Translations under genes and position numbers: made by a program
In this document: positions 61,001 to 64,000 of the stretch, one piece after another
Layout of the letters: each line of letters opens with the position of its first letter
Position numbering within the stretch: the first letter of the stretch is position 1
NCBI RefSeq assembly: GCF_003058265.1
Contig: NZ_QBUK01000007.1
Location: 124,001 to 188,000 of the forward strand
Direction: 5' to 3'
DNA length: 64,000 nt
From: Flagellimonas amoyensis
GTDB lineage: Bacteria > Bacteroidota > Bacteroidia > Flavobacteriales > Flavobacteriaceae
Notes under the pieces: model-generated
What the model was told of the DNA's origin: nothing
Databases searched by the model: none
The model's input: only the letters and a program-made list of their open reading frames with translations

Positions 61001-61129
61001 GAAGTTCACTTCCGGGTCCTCGCCGCGTGGCATATTTACCAGTGAGTTTACGCCGAGCGCAAGAATGGCCACCAGGCACACAATGGTAAACGAAGCATTT
61101 TTGACAAAAAATGATATGAGGTTTTTCAT
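58055..61129 (-). CDS. RND-family efflux permease
   Basis: 1024 aa, full-length RND transporter: first TM near the N-terminus (FFVKNASFTIVCLVAILALG), porter domains (FFVIAVYPGASPLDMEDQVV, EPLENRINELDDLKKFRSTI), the TM4 proton relay segment (SLVVMISIPLSLSIGLFVMD, LGILVDDAIVVVENIERYLR with the two Asp), and a second half with FIALIGIEIKNSILLVDFTN. It would pump hydrophobic compounds from the periplasm or inner membrane across the envelope. The gene lies between the adaptor (21 bp upstream) and the SDR genes. Closest to HAE1/other non-metal RND pumps. Confidence 0.93.
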   Translation of the reverse strand: MKNLISFFVKNASFTIVCLVAILALGVNSLVNMPRGEDPEVNFPRFFVIAVYPGASPLDMEDQVVEPLENRINELDDLKKFRSTIEDGLVVIDVEYEFDVDRDEKYSEIVREVNAARNELPDDLYLLEVQEFNSSDVNIFQMALISETASYAEMEEIAENLEEELEKVSGFKKVETWGYPEQEVRVELDLQKIAQQGIRLDYVYGALQSENVNIPGGAINMNSRRFNVKTSGDYEDLEDIRNTVVFADNYKIIKLRDIATVALSNEEEHHRTRFNGHKAVLITASQKDGENIFDVGNEAGPIIEKFKSTLPDHVDMVVNFDQSENVKYRLKSFARDFVIAILLVLITLLPLGTRASLVVMISIPLSLSIGLFVMDMLGFTINQLSIVGLIVALGILVDDAIVVVENIERYLRNGATKLHASIEAVKQIAMAVIGVTATLVVSFLPLLYLPGGSGDFIRGLPMAVVTTVMASLLVSLTIVPFISSRVLKTHAGNGEGNIFMRALQRFIDNYYSKVLDAALARPWLTIVLAAGLLLGSFGLVPVIGFSLFPKSEKPQFQINVELPITANLDETDRVVQYVEGELLERDDITYFTSNVGAGNPTVYYNVRQRNEQPNFAQLFVQPDAHSYEEKEVIVDELREKFSHYPNARIQVIDYEQGPPLEAPVAIRIFGEDLDTLQSLAFRVEKIIENTPGSQYITNPIANKKTDLKISVNKKKAGLYGIPTAAIDQTVRMAIAGLPMAEFSKGEGEDKIDIVVTLPRDKFPTMEVLDNLYVYSYTGKAIPLKQVADITFESDFSRIYHYDEARYTSVNAYAVSGVKYSTLNARIIEQLDQMEFPEGYYYKAAGELENADDAFSGVEIVGMIAGVLFLLILILEFGSFKSSMIVLSVIPLGMIGAFIALWLTGNPLSFTAAVGFIALIGIEIKNSILLVDFTNQLRSEGMELTEAIKKAAKTRFVPITLTTLTATLALVPLILDANPLYSGLVVVLMGGLISSTLLAFLVCTVVYKLMPPEVEVIGHGKELGN

Positions 61130-61150
61130 CTTGCTATTGTTACAAATTAA

Positions 61151-62227
61151 TTATAGGTGAGCGTTCGCTTTTTCTTTATCATCGATCACCTTGACGGTAG
61201 AATATTCTGTCAGGTATCCCGATCCGGCCGAGATCACGTCCTGAACATTTTCAAGGCCGTTTTTCACGGCAATCTTATTGTCCAGCATGAAGGCTACTTC
61301 AATAGGTATTTTTTTTACCTTGTCTTCGCCATCCATGGTAAAGACAAATCCCTTTTCGCCCGAGCCATCCACCAATGCTTCCACGGGGATCACCTGATAA
61401 CTTATGGGGTCCGATGGGATAATCTTTGCTTCGGCAAACAAGCCCGCGGCAAACTTTTTACCGTTGGGATCCACTTGGATTTCCACTTGGTAGGATCCGT
61501 TGGTGGGATCGGCCCCCTCTGCCATCCGAAGGACGGTCCCCTCAAATCCTGTTTCCGGATAGGCATCAAAAGTCAAAGTGGCCCTGTCGCCTTCCTTTAG
61601 CCTTACCCAGTCTTTGTCGGCAATGCCTACTTGGAGTTTCCATTGGTCATCACCGGTATCGTTCATATAGAAAACCGGCATTCCAGGGGAGACGAGCTCC
61701 CCCTTATTTTTCATCTTCCTCACAATACGGCCATTGGATACTGCCCTTATTTCTGCAAATCTTTGATTGAAGGCCGCGATCCGCAATCCTTCTTTTGCCA
61801 CGTTCAGGGATGTTGTAAGATCCTGGAGGTTTTCCAAGGTAGCAACACTATCTGCGTAGAGGCTCCTGACCCTTGCAAGGTCCCTCTCGGATTTTTCCAC
61901 TCCGTTCTTTGCCTGGACTACCTGTGCATTGATCTCTGTCAGGTCAAGCCTGGCAAGGAGCTGCCCTTTCTTTACTGCATCCCCTTCTTCTACGAATATT
62001 TCCTGGATGATACCACCTATTTTAAAGGACAGTACGGCCTCTGTTTCCGAAAAGAGCAACCCCGATGCATATACGGGTTGCACCATTTCTTTGTGCTCTA
62101 CACTATAAAGGTTTACGGCCACTTCATGGTTTCCCTGGGAAGCGCCATTGTTGTTGCCACAGCTTAGCAGCAATGTTGCAAGTGCAAGACTTACAAGGTT
62201 TCCGGTTATTTTCAATCTATTTTTCAT
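61151..62227 (-). CDS. RND efflux membrane-fusion (periplasmic adaptor) protein
   Basis: 358 aa. Lipoprotein-type signal (SLALATLLLSCGNNNG), lipoyl-like domain (ILSFKIGGIIQEIFVEEGDA, VKKGQLLARLDLTEINAQVV), a short helical hairpin, then beta-barrel domains (KLQVGIADKDWVRLKEGDRA, TLTFDAYPETGFEGTVLRMA). It joins the RND permease to TolC. The permease gene starts 21 bp after its stop and the TolC gene precedes it by 15 bp, giving a compact tripartite pump operon. Confidence 0.93.
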   Translation of the reverse strand: MKNRLKITGNLVSLALATLLLSCGNNNGASQGNHEVAVNLYSVEHKEMVQPVYASGLLFSETEAVLSFKIGGIIQEIFVEEGDAVKKGQLLARLDLTEINAQVVQAKNGVEKSERDLARVRSLYADSVATLENLQDLTTSLNVAKEGLRIAAFNQRFAEIRAVSNGRIVRKMKNKGELVSPGMPVFYMNDTGDDQWKLQVGIADKDWVRLKEGDRATLTFDAYPETGFEGTVLRMAEGADPTNGSYQVEIQVDPNGKKFAAGLFAEAKIIPSDPISYQVIPVEALVDGSGEKGFVFTMDGEDKVKKIPIEVAFMLDNKIAVKNGLENVQDVISAGSGYLTEYSTVKVIDDKEKANAHL

Positions 62228-62242
62228 TTGTTTTTTTTATGT

Positions 62243-63589
62243 TTATTCAAAGTTAAATGTGGCATTGGCCCTTTCCAGTTCCGCAAAGGCAATCCAGGAA
62301 TCATACAGGGCTATGTTCGTGTTGAGCCGGGTATTTATCCATTGGTTCTGGGCATCCAGGAGCTCGATATATATGGCCCGTCCCTCCTTGTAGAGTTTGG
62401 TAATGTCGTCCTGGTATTTTTTCGCCGATGTTTCCCGGTCTTTGTGGGATTTGAATTGTTCCAGGGCCGATATGAGATTGTTATGGGTTACCTCAAACTG
62501 CTGCAACAATTGTTGCCTTACATTATCGGTCTGGGAATTGATTTTCTTTTGTTCCTCTTTCACTTGTTTTAGCCTGTTCTTGTTTCTGTTCCCCGAAAAG
62601 ATGTTCCATTGCAGGGCAACGCCCATAAAATAGTATCGGGAATCCTTATTGACCTTAAAATCGAAATCCTGAAAACCGAAATCGGCAAAGCCGTTTAACG
62701 ATGGGTACCAATGGGATTGTGTGAGTTTCGCTACATTTTCGGTTATATCCTTCAGCTCATCCAATTGTGAAAGCTCTTCCCTATTCCCTGTGTTCTCTTC
62801 TACCAAGGCATTGGGCAGGTTTTCATCTGACTGATCGACCTCTATCTCGGTGTCGAGCTCTTGGTTGAGCAGAAAATTAAAATAGACCTTGGCATTATTG
62901 CTTGTTTGTTTTGCCGTTTCCAGGTCCGCTTCGATACGAATGACCTCATTGTCGCTCCTCAGGACCGCTGTACGGTTGATCATGTCATTTTTGAACAAGG
63001 ATCTGTTCACCCTCTGGTTTTCCCTGACCAATGCCAAAGCGTCTTCATAGATCTTGATTCCCTCCAGTGATTGCAAATACCTGTAATAGGCAATCTTAAT
63101 GTCTTTGACCAATTCCCTTTGATAGATTTCCAGTTCTATCTTTTGTAGGGTGGTCTGTTGGGCCTTGATCCTTTTGTTGTAGATGATCTCAAAGTTCAAC
63201 AGGGGCATGGTGGTATGGATCTTGGCATCATAAAAATTGTCCGGATTGATCAGAACGGACTGGTTTTCCAACACGGGAAATGCATCCGAACCGGTAAGCT
63301 GGTTCAGGGTACTGTACACAGGGTTCATCAGATCGCCAATCGGAATGTCTATTGTTCTTCCGCCATCTGCCTTAGTATAATTGGCGTTCAATGAGACCGT
63401 GGGATAGAAGAGGGATCTTGCCTCGCTAAGGGCATACATGCTCTTATTGATGTCAAAATTATGCTGTCTGATGACCTCGTTATTCTCAAGCCCTGCCTGT
63501 ATGTAATGGTCGAGTTTGGTTTGGGCATTGCCTAAAAGGCCTCCTCCGTAGATCAGGAGTATTATCAATATCTTTTTCATTTTATACAT
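62243..63589 (-). CDS. TolC-family outer-membrane efflux protein
   Basis: 448 aa. Signal peptide (KKILIILLIYGGGLLGNAQ), then two outer-membrane-efflux-protein repeats of long helices and beta strands (ALSEARSLFYPTVSLNANYT, AYYRYLQSLEGIKIYEDALA, and later FADFGFQDFDFKVNKDSRYY, FMGVALQWNIFSGNRNKNRL, ELLDAQNQWINTRLNTNIAL). It is the exit duct of the tripartite pump. It is shorter than E. coli TolC but close to Bacteroidota homologues. It follows a TetR gene, 44 bp away on the same strand. Confidence 0.93.
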   Translation of the reverse strand: MYKMKKILIILLIYGGGLLGNAQTKLDHYIQAGLENNEVIRQHNFDINKSMYALSEARSLFYPTVSLNANYTKADGGRTIDIPIGDLMNPVYSTLNQLTGSDAFPVLENQSVLINPDNFYDAKIHTTMPLLNFEIIYNKRIKAQQTTLQKIELEIYQRELVKDIKIAYYRYLQSLEGIKIYEDALALVRENQRVNRSLFKNDMINRTAVLRSDNEVIRIEADLETAKQTSNNAKVYFNFLLNQELDTEIEVDQSDENLPNALVEENTGNREELSQLDELKDITENVAKLTQSHWYPSLNGFADFGFQDFDFKVNKDSRYYFMGVALQWNIFSGNRNKNRLKQVKEEQKKINSQTDNVRQQLLQQFEVTHNNLISALEQFKSHKDRETSAKKYQDDITKLYKEGRAIYIELLDAQNQWINTRLNTNIALYDSWIAFAELERANATFNFE

Positions 63590-63632
63590 TGTTTATTATT
63601 TGAACGTTGTTCATTTTTTAAGTCAAAAAAAA

Positions 63633-64000
63633 TTAGAGTTTTCCTATCATTTTTACGTATTCTTTATAGCCGTCGAACAGGATGCTTTCCGGTTTTGAGA
63701 ATTTCACTCCTTTGGTCCGTTGCCGAATCTCCAAGCTGCACATTCCATGTACCATGCTCCATATCATAAAGGACAGGGGTTCCGCCAAATGCCCCTTGAA
63801 ATGCCCCTTTTCCATACACTGTTCCACGGTGGTCTTCACCGAACCGAAGGTCTCCACCCCCTCGTTCCAACCTCCTTCTTCCGAACTTTCCAAAAATTCC
63901 ATAGGGGCCTTCAGATTGAACATCAAATCGTACATCTCCTGGTTTTCCATGGCAAACTTAATATAGACCCGGCCCATTTCCTTCAGACGTTCCATGGGAT
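63633..64000 (-). CDS. TetR/AcrR-family regulator, C-terminal part (cut at right edge)
   Basis: The reading frame is open to the window edge; the 120 residues after the first Met in view correspond to a TetR C-terminal ligand domain (RLKEMGRVYIKFAMENQEMY, DLMFNLKAPMEFL, KTTVEQCMEKGHFKGHLAEP, LSFMIWSMVHGMCSLEIRQR), like the WHG-type. The N-terminal DNA-binding half lies outside, so the Met at 63995 is probably internal. As first gene of the unit it should repress the TolC-MFP-RND operon in response to a pump substrate. Confidence 0.78.
   Translation of the reverse strand, partial: PMERLKEMGRVYIKFAMENQEMYDLMFNLKAPMEFLESSEEGGWNEGVETFGSVKTTVEQCMEKGHFKGHLAEPLSFMIWSMVHGMCSLEIRQRTKGVKFSKPESILFDGYKEYVKMIGKL

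Noticed and set aside
1..64000. CRISPR arrays, rRNA and tRNA genes
   Set aside because: No regularly spaced repeat arrays, cloverleaf-like segments or rRNA sequences were noticed on either strand.

Overview
The window reads as chromosome plus integrated mobile DNA of a marine-type member of the Bacteroidota, most likely family Flavobacteriaceae. Supporting signs are a SusC/SusD pair, DUF6520, an RteC regulator, BfmA/DUF5712/MobC-type mobilization genes, TPR histidine kinases, and promoters with TAnnTTTG -7 boxes. No rRNA, tRNA or CRISPR array was seen.

Layout. (1) 1-6.3 kb: a partial helix-turn-helix gene, rteC, an AONS-like/GNAT fusion enzyme, and an AraC-type regulator. Its two flanking promoter regions carry the same 21-bp-spaced tandem repeats; downstream lie a MauE/DoxX membrane protein and DUF6520. 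(2) 6.4-13.2 kb: a SusC-SusD-zinc metalloprotease operon, probably for peptide or protein use. (3) 13.5-19 kb: an AT-rich islet bounded by imperfect inverted repeats. It holds an XRE repressor and three consecutive TIR-like genes, the middle one fused to a multi-TM membrane module; then DUF3644 and NERD proteins. This islet is the best candidate for an undescribed defence system. (4) 19-31 kb: an exported EEP-family hydrolase, a channel with an abnormal selectivity filter, a VWA-lipoprotein/membrane coiled-coil/TerB cluster, several small proteins, a frameshifted HsdR_N-type gene, and a TPR histidine kinase with a LuxR-type response regulator. A shared operator/promoter architecture (palindrome, 21 bp, TAnnTTTG) recurs here and also upstream of the TIR genes. 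(5) 31-40.6 kb: an orphan STING-like membrane protein without a nearby CD-NTase, an AAA_28-like ATPase, a PAS-LuxR regulator, and a run of exported DUF2135 and WG-repeat proteins.

(6) 40.7-55 kb: the core of a conjugative or mobilizable element. It holds a coupling protein, relaxase-like DUF5712, BfmA-like protein, an oriT-like hairpin, RadC, SSB, a DnaE-type polymerase with a Y-family polymerase, a divergent SRAP gene and a large ParB. Three genes of this module share one upstream element at nearly the same distance (66-68 bp) from their starts. A decayed Fic/DUF4172 fragment lies just beyond. (7) 55.6-64 kb: a chromosomal-type operon read leftward: TetR (cut by the window edge), TolC, membrane-fusion protein, RND pump, two short-chain dehydrogenases, DUF2798 and a PaaI-like thioesterase.

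All functional calls rest on reading translated sequence and remembered family motifs; no database search was possible.
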